From JBGLNL01 sp046484125 (GTDB lineage Bacteria > Chloroflexota > Dehalococcoidia > SZUA-161 > SpSt-899), in contig JAWOBX010000039.1 in the NCBI GenBank assembly GCA_046484125.1, positions 1 to 23,875 on the forward strand: a stretch of 23,875 bases of DNA, in the 5' to 3' direction. The translations under genes and the position numbers were made by a program. This document shows, piece after piece, positions 14,727-22,375 of this stretch (its first letter is position 1; every line of letters begins with the position of its first letter). The notes beneath the pieces were generated by a model. It saw only the letters and a program-made list of their open reading frames with translations. It was not told the DNA's origin and made no database searches.

Positions 14727-15551
14727 CTATTTACGCTTTCTAAGGATCATTTTATTGGTGCGCTTGTTTCGCCTGGTTTTAACTCCGTAAGCCGGTTTAC
14801 CCCAGGGTGTTTTTGGCCCCGGCAAACCTATAGGAGCCCTTCCTTCACCGCCACCGTGAGGGTGATCGGCTGGATTCATAACCGAACCCCTGACCGTGGG
14901 CCGCCATCCCATGAGTCTCCGGCGCCCCGCCTTACCAATCGTGACAGCATCGTGATCCAAGTTGCCTACCTGTCCAATGGTAGCGCTGCACTCCCCACGA
15001 ATGCGACGGACCTCTTTTGAAGGCAGTCGAACAAGCACGTAGCCCTCGTCTTTACCCATAATAACCGCCGAGTTACCGGCGCTTCGAACCATCTGACCGC
15101 CACGGCCCGGTTGAAGTTCAATATTATGAATCTCGGTTCCTGACGGGATTGACTTGAGTGGAAGCGAATTACCTGCCCTGATCTCAGCATCCGGACCGGC
15201 CATGACAGTCGCGCCCGGTTTCAATCCTGTCGGAGCCAGTATATATCGCTTCTCACCATCAGCATAATGAATAAGAGCTATATTGGATGAACGATTTGGA
15301 TCGTATTCAATGGCCGCTACTTTACCCGGCACACCGAATTTATCCCGCTTGAAGTCAATTATTCTGTATTGCCTTTTTGCTCCGCCACCCCTGTGCCGAA
15401 CGGTTATTCGGCCCCTGTTGTTCCTTCCGCCCTTTTTTCGTAACGGAACCGTCAGAGATTTCTCAGGCTTCTTTTTGGTTATCTCTTCGTTCGTAAGCCC
15501 GGTCATTCCCCTTCTGCCGGGAGAGGTTGGTTTAAAAGACTTGATACCCAT
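14727..15551 (-). CDS. rplB: 50S ribosomal protein L2
   Basis: L2 (274 residues) is needed for subunit joining and peptidyl transferase activity. The sequence runs GIKSFKPTSPGRRGMTGLTN, KGGRNNRGRITVRHRGGGAKRQYRIIDFKR, and the C-terminal NPADHPHGGGEGRAPIGLPG loop, which carries the histidine near the catalytic centre. The basic tail RNKRTNKMILRKRK is typical. Normal length, 12 bases after rplW. Confidence 0.98.
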   Translation of the reverse strand: MGIKSFKPTSPGRRGMTGLTNEEITKKKPEKSLTVPLRKKGGRNNRGRITVRHRGGGAKRQYRIIDFKRDKFGVPGKVAAIEYDPNRSSNIALIHYADGEKRYILAPTGLKPGATVMAGPDAEIRAGNSLPLKSIPSGTEIHNIELQPGRGGQMVRSAGNSAVIMGKDEGYVLVRLPSKEVRRIRGECSATIGQVGNLDHDAVTIGKAGRRRLMGWRPTVRGSVMNPADHPHGGGEGRAPIGLPGPKTPWGKPAYGVKTRRNKRTNKMILRKRK

Positions 15552-15563
15552 ACTATCTATACC

Positions 15564-15848
15564 TTAGACCCCTTCGAATATCTCTATCTTATCCCCTGGT
15601 TTAAGCGTTACGATCGCCTTTTTCCACGCAGGCTTCTGACCCCGCATCCTCCCGAAGCCCCTAGGCTTAGCGGGAACGGTTATGACATTAATTGATACTA
15701 CGTTTACCTTAAATGCCTTTTCCACGGCGGCTTTAATCTGGGCTTTGTTGGCGTCTTTTCTGGTCTCGAATACATATTTATTCTGATCCATAAGCCCGGT
15801 GTTCTTTTCAGTTATTATCGGCCTGCGGAGCACTTCATATATATGCAT
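15564..15848 (-). CDS. rplW: 50S ribosomal protein L23
   Basis: L23 (94 residues) sits at the tunnel exit and is the docking site for trigger factor and SRP. It begins MHIYEVLRRPIITEKNTGLM; it has NKYVFETRKDANKAQIKAAVEKAF and the loop VNVITVPAKPRGFGRMRGQKPAWKKAIVTLKPGDKIE. The open frame extends 17 codons further into rplD, but I choose the ATG at 15848 because it matches the family start, lies four bases after the rplD stop, and has an AGGA site at a suitable distance. Confidence 0.97.
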   Translation of the reverse strand: MHIYEVLRRPIITEKNTGLMDQNKYVFETRKDANKAQIKAAVEKAFKVNVVSINVITVPAKPRGFGRMRGQKPAWKKAIVTLKPGDKIEIFEGV

Positions 15849-15852
15849 GACA

Positions 15853-16500
15853 CTATCCTGCCGCCCCCGTTGTTTGCCTTTCACCCCAGAGGCTTTCAAT
15901 CTGCTTTATCGCGTCAACAGTGATTATCAGTTCCCTGTGGGAGAGAAGATCAATTACATTCAGCTGCCGGGCCTGAATCACATCAATTCCCGCCAGGTTG
16001 TCCGCCGATTTAACCACGGCCTTATCAGGCGAGTGCAAAGCGATGAGTGCCGAACGTTTTACATCAAGTGCCCTCAATATCGCTACCATATCCTTTGTCC
16101 GGGGATTCTCCATCTCTATTTTATCGATTACCTTGATCTCACCCTCGTCAACCTTTGCAGAGAGCAGGCACTTGATGGCCAGCCGGCGCATCTTCTTCGG
16201 CATATTCTGACGATAGTTCCGGGGCTTGGGACCAAAAATGACCCCGCCATGTCGGCGCAGCGGTGACCTCAGGTCGCCCGCCCGGGCTCGCCCCGTGTGC
16301 TTCTGTCGGTATAGCTTGCGACTACTTCCGGATACCTCGCTACGGGTCTTGGCGCTGGCCGTACCAACTCTTGCGTTAGCTCGCTGTTGTACCAGCGCCT
16401 GATGAACAACCGCGGCATTCATGGGTATGCCGAAAACATTTTCATCCACCTCTAAATGGTCTACTTCCGACCCGCTGGTATTGACAACCGTCAACCGCAT
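15853..16500 (-). CDS. rplD: 50S ribosomal protein L4
   Basis: L4 (215 residues) has a globular domain and a long loop that reaches into the exit tunnel; in gamma-proteobacteria it represses its own operon. The loop region (about 40-100) has QHKTGRARAGDLRSPLRRHGGVIFGPKPRNY, and the C-terminal part has ALDVKRSALIAL. Here it is the first gene of the cluster: rplC and rpsJ, normally upstream, are absent, and the leader starts 137 bases before it. ATG is preceded by AAAAGGAAG. Ends in the expected place before rplW. Confidence 0.97.
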   Translation of the reverse strand: MRLTVVNTSGSEVDHLEVDENVFGIPMNAAVVHQALVQQRANARVGTASAKTRSEVSGSSRKLYRQKHTGRARAGDLRSPLRRHGGVIFGPKPRNYRQNMPKKMRRLAIKCLLSAKVDEGEIKVIDKIEMENPRTKDMVAILRALDVKRSALIALHSPDKAVVKSADNLAGIDVIQARQLNVIDLLSHRELIITVDAIKQIESLWGERQTTGAAG

Positions 16501-16530
16501 ATTTCTTCCTTTTCGTTAACTTATGCCCAT

Positions 16531-16593
16531 AAAAACAGCCGACAGCCTACAGAATCCGTCTGTTTAACTACATAACTGTAAGCCGAGGGCTGT
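16531..16593 (-). promoter_or_regulatory. Terminator-like hairpin in the rplD leader (attenuator candidate)
   Basis: Read on the minus strand: ACAGCC at 16593-16588 pairs with GGCTGT at 16540-16535, then a 2x2 internal loop, then CGG plus CTTACAG pair with CTGTAGG plus CUG-type partners, giving about 16 base pairs (two G-U) around a 23-base loop. The stem is followed at once by TTTTT (16530-16534). It lies between the operon promoter and rplD, so it can stop transcription before the first gene. A second GGCTGT (TAGGCTGTCGGCTGT) offers an alternative partner for ACAGCC. The structure is seen in the sequence; a role as an L4-responsive attenuator is inferred. Confidence 0.65.
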
Positions 16594-16644
16594 TAGATTA
16601 CCTGTTTTGGTACTTAAGGCTTGGAGTATTATCCAGACTCTTGT

Positions 16645-16672
16645 ATCATACCTGAATTGTCGGGAATGTCAA
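16645..16672 (-). promoter_or_regulatory. Promoter of the ribosomal cluster
   Basis: Minus-strand TTGACA (16667-16672), a 16-base spacer, and TATGAT (16645-16650): one mismatch in the -10 box only. Transcription should start near 16638 and give a leader of about 138 bases before rplD. It is the strongest promoter-like sequence seen in the window, as expected for this operon. Confidence 0.8.
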
Positions 16673-16758
16673 GGGGGTAAAGTCAAAATGTTTCCGCGAT
16701 TTTTTTCGTTTGGAAATTCACCACGATTCAATATTTAGCGTTATTGTGTATTTGTGGC

Positions 16759-16764
16759 TATAAT
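16759..16764 (+). promoter_or_regulatory. -10 box of the ABC transporter operon
   Basis: A perfect TATAAT on the plus strand lies 32 bases before the ATG of the ABC ATPase. No good -35 is seen at 16-18 bases upstream (TAGCGT is the best). This promoter faces away from that of the ribosomal cluster, and the two share a region of less than 120 bases. Confidence 0.5.
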
Positions 16765-16796
16765 TAATAGGCATAATGTTATAAGTGGGGGGTCAG

Positions 16797-17513
16797 ATGG
16801 CTGATGGTTACATAATAGATGTTCGGAACGTTCATAAAACCTATGATACCGGGAAAGTAAGGGTTCATGCGCTCAGGGGAGTCGACCTGAGGATCGCGGA
16901 AGGGGAAATGGTAGGGGTAATGGGTCCAAGCGGCTGCGGGAAGACCACTCTTCTTAATTGCCTTTCAGGGCTTGACAATATTGATGAAGGCGAGATTTTT
17001 GTAAAAGGCAATCAGATCCCCCGAATGAGCGATAAGGCCAGGACCAGATTCCGTGCGCACGAGATGGGATTCATATTCCAGGCTTTCAATCTGTTGCCCG
17101 TGTTGAGCGTAATCGAGAACGTGGAATTGCCGTTACTGGTATCAGGGACTAAGCAGAGTCAGGCCCGGAAACGGGCCGGCGAGGTGCTGGAACTGGTTGG
17201 TGTGGGTGATCAGAAATATAAGAGGCCGGCGGAGCTTTCCGGAGGGCAGCAGCAAAGGGTTGCCATCGCGCGTTCGCTGGTAAATGATCCTGCCATTGTA
17301 TGGGGCGATGAACCGACCGGGAATCTGGATAGTGAAACCTCAAAAGATGTCATGGGAGTACTTCGCAGGCTTAATAAGGAGAAGAGGCAGACGTTTGTGC
17401 TGGTTACCCATTCACTGGAAGTTGGTCAGATGACCGATCGTATTGTCCGGATGAAGGATGGAGTCGTTGATTGTGACAGCGTCAATGGCCGCGATGCCTG
17501 CCTGGTCGAGTAA
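16797..17513 (+). CDS. ABC transporter ATP-binding protein (MacB/LolD type)
   Basis: A 238-residue ATPase. Walker A GPSGCGKT (43-50), Q-loop Q95 in IFQAFNLLP, signature LSGGQ (147-151), Walker B ending GDE (170-172) followed by PTGNLDSETS, and H-loop H205. The LxxPTGNLD wording and lack of extra domains place it in the MacB/LolD/FtsE-related group (type VII ABC systems), which work with FtsX-type permeases in the cytoplasmic membrane. I prefer the ATG at 16797, with GGGGGGT just upstream; a GTG four codons earlier (16785) is in frame. The permease gene follows 221 bases on. Substrate cannot be read from the sequence. Confidence 0.95.
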   Translation: MADGYIIDVRNVHKTYDTGKVRVHALRGVDLRIAEGEMVGVMGPSGCGKTTLLNCLSGLDNIDEGEIFVKGNQIPRMSDKARTRFRAHEMGFIFQAFNLLPVLSVIENVELPLLVSGTKQSQARKRAGEVLELVGVGDQKYKRPAELSGGQQQRVAIARSLVNDPAIVWGDEPTGNLDSETSKDVMGVLRRLNKEKRQTFVLVTHSLEVGQMTDRIVRMKDGVVDCDSVNGRDACLVE

Positions 17514-17533
17514 AGAGGGATCAGGATTACATT

Positions 17534-17561
17534 AAGGAACCTCGCAAGTAAGAGGTTCCTT
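17534..17561 (+). promoter_or_regulatory. Strong hairpin between ATPase and permease genes
   Basis: AAGGAACCTC (17534-17543) pairs perfectly with GAGGTTCCTT (17552-17561) around an 8-base loop. It begins 20 bases after the ATPase stop. No T run follows (CTGGGGG instead), so it is not a clean Rho-independent terminator; it may protect or tune the ATPase mRNA relative to the permease. The remaining gap to 17734 holds a small hairpin and otherwise nothing recognised. Confidence 0.5.
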
Positions 17562-17607
17562 CTGGGGGCTGGGGGGTTCAGAGGATCCTTAGTTATGCAG
17601 TATCCAC

Positions 17608-17621
17608 TCGCGAAAACGCGA
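17608..17621 (+). repeat. Small perfect hairpin TCGCG-AAAA-CGCGA
   Basis: A 5-bp stem with an AAAA loop in the ATPase-permease gap, followed by TATTATG. Could be an operator or a small RNA stem; too short to assign. Confidence 0.3.
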
Positions 17622-17734
17622 TATTATGTCTGGATTCGCGTCAGGCTATCCCCAGCCAAGACAGGTGGCAGGATGAACAAGATGGATTTATACAAGTAAG
17701 CTAACAGCGGCTGGAATCGAACAGGAGAGATTCA

Positions 17735-20700
17735 ATGGAATCATTCAGCATGGAAAGCCTTAAGAGCATAATGATACCACTCGTGGTAATCGTCATCGTG
17801 GCTGTAACAGCGTTGACAGTGCTCGCATTGCGAGAAAGGATTTTCTTCAAAATGGGCGTTAGAAATCTGGGACGGCGTCCGGCTCAAACGCTGCTTACTT
17901 TCATGGGGCTCATGCTGGCGGCGATGATATTTTCCGCTTCTTTTTCGACAGGGGATACTTTGACGCAGTCAATACGCAATCTCGGCGTTGAGGCTTACGG
18001 CGAAGTTGACATAAGGATAGAAAGCAGGGCCACCGATGTCTACGGAACTCTCGGTTACTTTGATCAGGCGCACGTCGAGCCGATAACTCAGGGCCTCAAG
18101 GATGAAGTCGCTGTTGAGGGCATAGCCCCGGCTATCGGCGAAAACGTGCCGGTCATGTCACCGGAAACCAATCTTTATGAACCGGTTACCACGCTTTTTG
18201 GAATTAACGAGCTCTATACTACTGATTTCGAACCGCTTCGTGATCGCGGTGGTGGAGAATTAGAACTGCGCGACCTGGCTGACGACCAGATTTACATCAG
18301 TGAGGAACTTGCTGAACAACTGGGTGTGGATGAGGGGCAAACTGTATCACTGTTCTTCGGCCGGCAGATGGTTCCGTATGAGATTAAGGGTATTTACACC
18401 GGCGGTAGAAATCCTGTAATTACGGAGGGCTCCGAATTCGCCAAGACCGACTTGACGATAGTTATGCCGCTTGAGAGGGTACAGGGAGCTCTGAATCGAG
18501 AAGGCGAAATCAATGCCATACTCATCACGCTGAAAGGTGGTGTGGTTGAAGGGGCCAGGTATAGTGATGCCGTGATGGAGACTATCGAATCTAATTTGAA
18601 TCTTGAGGAAATGGGGCTGACCGCCGATCCCTTAAAAAAGGAGAATCTGGATGCGGCCGACGAAAACGGGGCCGCCTTTACGACTATCTTTTTCGTCATG
18701 GGAAGTTTCTCAATCATCGCGGGTGTTCTACTGATATTTCTGATATTTGTCATGCTCGCGGCCGAGCGAAAACAGGAGCTTGGCATGGCACGTGCGGTCG
18801 GAACTCAACGCGGCCATGTCATTCGCATGTTCACTTTTGAGGGTACTCCATACGCGCTAGTATCTTCCGCGGTTGGGAGCGGCCTTGGGCTCCTGTTCGG
18901 CTGGGCGATGGTTCAGTTTCTCACCCCCTTGTTCGAGGAGCAGGGTTTTCCTCTGGCGTACAAATTTACCCCGAGCAGCATAATCATTTCATATTGCCTG
19001 GGAGTGATTCTAACTCTCCTGGTTGTAATAGTTTCCGCCTGGCGGGTGAGCCAGTTGAACATCGTCAGGGCAATTCGGGACATACCGGAACCGCCGAAAA
19101 CGGGGAGAGGAAAAATACGGGACCTGATACTTCCGCTCATCATTTGCTTCGTGGGAATAGCCGCCCTGCTCGGCGGTTTGCAGGAAACGCAGTTTGTCAG
19201 TTACGCGCTTGGCAGTTCTCTTCTCATTATCGGGGTGCCTCTATTGGTGAGAAGGTTCCGCTTATCTGATCGTATTGCCTTTACGTTTATCGGTATCGCG
19301 CTCCTCGGCTTCTGGCTCACTCCGGCAAAATATCATCCAATGGCTGAGGAGGCCACGACCGGTCCGGAGATGTTCATTTTATCAGGGGTCATGATGGTCG
19401 CTGGCGGCGTCTGGCTGATTATTTACAATTCGGATATCCTACTTGCTTTTATTCTCGCCCTTTTCGGCAGAATAAGAGCTCTGGCGCCCATATTGAAGAT
19501 GGCGGTGACTTATCCCATGTCAGCGCGCTTTCGGACAGGAATGGCCCTGGCCATGTTCGCCTTAATCATTTTTACTCTGGTGGTTATGAGCTCGATGAAT
19601 GCGTCCTTTGCCAGTTTGATAAACGATACGGACCGCCTCAGCGGTGGATTCGATATATATTCGACCGCAAGCAGGACCAGTCCGGTAGATGATATTGAAT
19701 CAGCTATCGAGGAATCTGGTATCGGGATTGAGAACTTCAAAGCAGTGGCTTCATATAGCCTTATTCTGGTTGAAATGCGCCAGGCGGGAAAGGATCAGGA
19801 ATGGGAACAAGTTCCTATTGCCGGTATGGATTCGAGCTACCTGGAGAACACGACTTTCCAGTTTGAGATGACGACCGAGTCCTATCAGTCGAAGAATCCC
19901 TCTGACATATGGGAGGCACTGGAAAATGACCCTTCTCTGGCTGTAATCAACGCGATGATGATACCATCGGATGATGGCGGCGCAATGGGCCCTGTACCGG
20001 ATCTGAAGATCGGGGAGGGTGAGATAAACCTGCAATCCAAAAAGCTGCCGGACGATATTTTTATCGAGATTAAATACCCGGGCTCGGAGGAGATCCGGGA
20101 GCTCCAGGTAATCGGCGTTATTGACCAGATGGGCTTCTACGCCCCACTGGTGGCAACTTCGGCTCAGACACTGAATGATTTAGCCGGTACCGTTTTATCG
20201 CCGGCCATGTACTGGTTTAGAGTGGCGCCGGAGGCAAATGATCGGGTATCGGAACTGGCCAGAGATCTGGAGAGCAACTTTCTTGAGTACGGGTTCGACA
20301 CAACTGTCGTACAGGAACAGGTAAACGTCATAACTCAAATGAACCAGATGTTCATGAATTTGATGATGGTGTTCCTGGGATTGGGATTGATTGTGGGTAT
20401 CACCGCGTTGGGAGTGATTGCCGCCCGGACGGTCGTGGAGCGGTGGCATCAGATTGGTATGTTGCGTGCCATCGGTTTCAGACAGGGAATGGTTCAGTTC
20501 ACTTTTCTGCTTGAATCATCATTCATCGCCATTCTGGGTATAATTATTGGCGTGGCACTCGGTGTCTCTCTGACATACCAGATTGTACCCGAGGCGGGTG
20601 TTGAAGGGCTGGAGACCGTGATCCCCTGGCTTCGGATTGGCCTGATTGTGATTGTCGCCTACCTGGCCTCCCTGACTACCACCTTCATACCGGCTTACAG

Positions 20701-20743
20701 GGCTTCGAGGATATATCCGGCGGAAGCTTTGAGGTATGAATAG
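17735..20743 (+). CDS. ABC transporter permease with two FtsX modules
   Basis: A 1002-residue membrane protein. An N-terminal helix (about 12-32) precedes FtsX-type helix 1 (51-70), an external MacB-like domain (about 75-310), then helices near 315-342, 370-395 and 415-437. Extra hydrophobic segments run 465-630, then a second external domain (about 640-870) and C-terminal helices near 875-900, 925-950 and 970-990. The coupling-helix motif occurs twice: RKQELGMARAVGTQRGHVI (about 345-363) and RWHQIGMLRAIGFRQGM (near 900). So a single chain supplies both halves that LolC/E or MacB dimers supply as two. AGGAGAG lies five bases before the ATG. Partner is the ATPase upstream; the substrate (lipoprotein, lipid or drug) is unknown. 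Confidence 0.93.
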   Translation: MESFSMESLKSIMIPLVVIVIVAVTALTVLALRERIFFKMGVRNLGRRPAQTLLTFMGLMLAAMIFSASFSTGDTLTQSIRNLGVEAYGEVDIRIESRATDVYGTLGYFDQAHVEPITQGLKDEVAVEGIAPAIGENVPVMSPETNLYEPVTTLFGINELYTTDFEPLRDRGGGELELRDLADDQIYISEELAEQLGVDEGQTVSLFFGRQMVPYEIKGIYTGGRNPVITEGSEFAKTDLTIVMPLERVQGALNREGEINAILITLKGGVVEGARYSDAVMETIESNLNLEEMGLTADPLKKENLDAADENGAAFTTIFFVMGSFSIIAGVLLIFLIFVMLAAERKQELGMARAVGTQRGHVIRMFTFEGTPYALVSSAVGSGLGLLFGWAMVQFLTPLFEEQGFPLAYKFTPSSIIISYCLGVILTLLVVIVSAWRVSQLNIVRAIRDIPEPPKTGRGKIRDLILPLIICFVGIAALLGGLQETQFVSYALGSSLLIIGVPLLVRRFRLSDRIAFTFIGIALLGFWLTPAKYHPMAEEATTGPEMFILSGVMMVAGGVWLIIYNSDILLAFILALFGRIRALAPILKMAVTYPMSARFRTGMALAMFALIIFTLVVMSSMNASFASLINDTDRLSGGFDIYSTASRTSPVDDIESAIEESGIGIENFKAVASYSLILVEMRQAGKDQEWEQVPIAGMDSSYLENTTFQFEMTTESYQSKNPSDIWEALENDPSLAVINAMMIPSDDGGAMGPVPDLKIGEGEINLQSKKLPDDIFIEIKYPGSEEIRELQVIGVIDQMGFYAPLVATSAQTLNDLAGTVLSPAMYWFRVAPEANDRVSELARDLESNFLEYGFDTTVVQEQVNVITQMNQMFMNLMMVFLGLGLIVGITALGVIAARTVVERWHQIGMLRAIGFRQGMVQFTFLLESSFIAILGIIIGVALGVSLTYQIVPEAGVEGLETVIPWLRIGLIVIVAYLASLTTTFIPAYRASRIYPAEALRYE

Positions 20744-20828
20744 AGCGGCAGAAATGATAACCGGGAACTCCGATTGCGTGTCAAGGTCAGAGTATCGGTT
20801 TAGAGGTTTTTTACCGCGCCAGAGGATA

Positions 20829-21596
20829 CTATGGCTCAATGTGTCGTAGACTCAGTGCGAGGATATCGGCCGCGAGATCGAGATTGGTTGCCGGGCTCAG
20901 GAAGGGGCCAAGTAACCGGACGATACCGGCCCTGGTATTCAGGCGGTCATCAAAGACAGCATCGGGAGTGCGCCGGCGTAACTCGCTCAGCAGGCAGTAG
21001 AAGTTTTGCTCCCTGGACGGCTTCATGATGGTACCGAGACCGTCGTAGATCATGCGGTTCTGGCTGAAGATAAACGGCGGCCTGTTACCCGCGTAAAGGT
21101 AAAAGACCCTGCCATGCTCTTCGCTCGTCATCTTCTCCTGGTGCGTAACCTTTTTGGTAATCGGTATCCCCCCGGTGATAATTGTCTTGCCGACGTCGAA
21201 CTTGCGCTCGGTAACGGTTTTCGTCTCGGAATGAACGTCGACACTCCTGCCTGTCAGGAGCAGGTCTATCTCTCCATATGGGATCTCCGCGCGTTGCTGA
21301 AGTTGATTTTCGACACACAGATATGAATCTCCAAGCTCAAAATGGTGGACTATGAAACGATCGGGTCTATTACGCGCCTCTACCGCGTCGACGATCAGTG
21401 TCGTGATCCCTTTCTGTTTCAAGTTCCCGGCCGACTCCAGGGCCTTCTGCGGGTCAGCGAAAGCGGCCACCACCGCCGGCCCGCCTCCGATCATCCGTTG
21501 CTGTGCTTCGAAGGCCATGATTCCGAGGGCCTCGGCTACCGCTTGAACCGGCTCGAGCGTATCTTTCTCCCAGCCATAGATGACAACGACATGCAT
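20829..21596 (-). CDS. Conserved-type protein of unknown function
   Basis: I do not recognise the family. The 255-residue protein starts MHVVVIYGWEKDTLEPVQ and has a small alpha-beta N-terminal half (about 1-75, with IGGGPAVVAAFADPQKAL and KGITTLIVDA), a beta-rich middle (about 80-190, with SYLCVENQ, IPYGEIDLLLTGRS and VFYLYAGNRPPFIFSQNRMIYDGLG), and a helical C-terminal third. No signal peptide, membrane helix or cysteine cluster is seen, so it is probably cytosolic. The frame is open 17 codons further up, but I chose the ATG at 21596 because GGGAG lies six bases before it. It converges with the permease gene, which ends 85 bases away. Codon use looks like that of its neighbours. Confidence 0.8.
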   Translation of the reverse strand: MHVVVIYGWEKDTLEPVQAVAEALGIMAFEAQQRMIGGGPAVVAAFADPQKALESAGNLKQKGITTLIVDAVEARNRPDRFIVHHFELGDSYLCVENQLQQRAEIPYGEIDLLLTGRSVDVHSETKTVTERKFDVGKTIITGGIPITKKVTHQEKMTSEEHGRVFYLYAGNRPPFIFSQNRMIYDGLGTIMKPSREQNFYCLLSELRRRTPDAVFDDRLNTRAGIVRLLGPFLSPATNLDLAADILALSLRHIEP

Positions 21597-21602
21597 AAAT
21601 AA

Positions 21603-21632
21603 CTCCCGCGTAAACGCTCTCCCGCAGGGGAG
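21603..21632 (-). promoter_or_regulatory. Possible ribosome-site switch before the 255-residue gene
   Basis: On the minus strand CTCCC (21628-21632) can pair with a near GGGAG (21619-21623), forming a small hairpin, or with the identical GGGAG (21603-21607) that is the ribosome site. Both copies are in the context GCGGGAG. This could let the leader switch between open and closed forms. Inferred from base pairing only. Confidence 0.35.
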
Positions 21633-21738
21633 CACGATAATCGACAATGCCGTTCTTTCCCGGCTCAGTCGGGAAGGAGACTTAAGGGAAGTCAGGTCAT
21701 GCCCCGAAGAAAATCCCTTTTCGGTCTGTTACTTCAAA

Positions 21739-21765
21739 CGGCTCCAGGCGTCTCGCCGGGAGCCG
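21739..21765. repeat. GC-rich hairpin upstream of the 255-residue gene
   Basis: CGGCTCC-A-GGCG, loop TCT, CGCC-G-GGAGCCG: 11 base pairs with a single mismatch. It lies about 145 bases before the start of the minus-strand gene in a stretch (21597-21849) with no other gene. It may belong to a structured leader or end a transcript; no known riboswitch class was recognised. Confidence 0.5.
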
Positions 21766-21849
21766 GAGCAGGGTTCGCAAGATAAGCTACCTATATTCAC
21801 AGGGAAGGCGGCCCTTGACAAAGGGAATCCTCATAGGTGTTATATGTCC

Positions 21850-21975
21850 CTACGTCGAATTATTTTTTTCGATTTCTCGAAGCGCTCGCTCCAGTAGTTT
21901 TTTCATGTCACGATACGCGGCCTCAGTTCGTCTGGCTACCTTGCGGACGGTGACAACAACCTCATCTCTATTCTA
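21850..21975 (-). pseudogene. Short gene remnant downstream of the antitoxin pseudogene
   Basis: A minus-strand frame encodes DEVVVTVRKVARRTEAAYR, then DMKKLLERALREIEKNNST and a TAG stop at 21850. It opens just after an in-frame TAG and has no start codon before the Met in the middle. It follows the antitoxin remnant by under 30 bases, where a toxin or second small gene is expected. The helix-like, charged sequence looks like true coding residue of a truncated small protein. Identity unknown. Confidence 0.35.
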
Positions 21976-22000
21976 TGCAGTTTTAAGGCATAACGCATAA

Positions 22001-22265
22001 TTAATGCCCGAGACGCTCAAAAACTTCTTCAGCCTCTACCGCTGCCGTATGATCTTCGTGATACCCTGCAATAGCTTGACGACCATCTAAGATATCCTAT
22101 AATATTTCACATTCTTGCATCAGTGTATCGAATGTTTCAGGCTCGACAAGCACCGCCGCAGGACGGCTTCGAGACATGACCATCACAGGGCCATCAATTA
22201 GCTGACTTATATATGGAGCAAAGCTCAGAGCGCAACTCAGTTATAGTTGTAGTTCTTGTCATCAT
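22001..22265 (-). pseudogene. Phd/YefM-family antitoxin pseudogene
   Basis: From an ATG at 22265 (or 22262) the frame reads TRTTTITELRSEL. A one-base frameshift near 22215 is then needed to continue with APYISQLIDGPVMVMSRSRP, AAVLVEPETFDTLMQE and CEIL. A TAG (22097-22099) interrupts, and the same frame goes on through DILDGRQAIAGYHEDHTAAV to FERLGH and a stop at 22001. The ISQLIDGPVMVMSRSRPAAVLVEPE core is the Phd/YefM antitoxin signature. The downstream toxin gene is not intact. Two disabling changes mark this as dead. Confidence 0.75.
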
Positions 22266-22288
22266 CCACCAACCTGCTTTCAATTCTG

Positions 22289-22310
22289 TACAATTAATTG
22301 TAATATTATA
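22289..22310 (-). promoter_or_regulatory. Antitoxin promoter and operator-like palindrome
   Basis: A minus-strand TATAAT (22305-22310) is followed by a perfect 14-base palindrome TACAATTAATTGTA (22289-22302), which lies 24 bases before the antitoxin ATG. Phd/YefM antitoxins repress their own promoters through palindromes of the TGTACA type; the flank here reads TGTACAATTAATTGTAAT. The -35 is weak (TTCCGT). The palindrome is seen; operator function is inferred. Confidence 0.5.
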
Positions 22311-22375
22311 TGTACTTTATTACGCTAACGGAATAATACTCAACTTGCAAAATGTCAATGTCAGACTGTTGCCCT

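Noticed and set aside
15849..15899. Upstream extension of rplW overlapping rplD by 47 bases
   Set aside because: The family N-terminus begins at the ATG at 15848, and the extension only translates the rplD end out of frame.
15799..16266. Plus-strand open frame of 155 codons opposite rplD
   Set aside because: Antisense shadow of rplD and rplW; composition is not protein-like and there is no ribosome site.
20744..20828. Bidirectional terminator between the convergent permease and 255-residue gene
   Set aside because: A T-rich patch is present but no convincing stem precedes it on either strand.
21601..21849. Known riboswitch upstream of the 255-residue gene
   Set aside because: No c-di-GMP, SAM, TPP, cobalamin or guanidine core motifs were recognised; only hairpins can be claimed.
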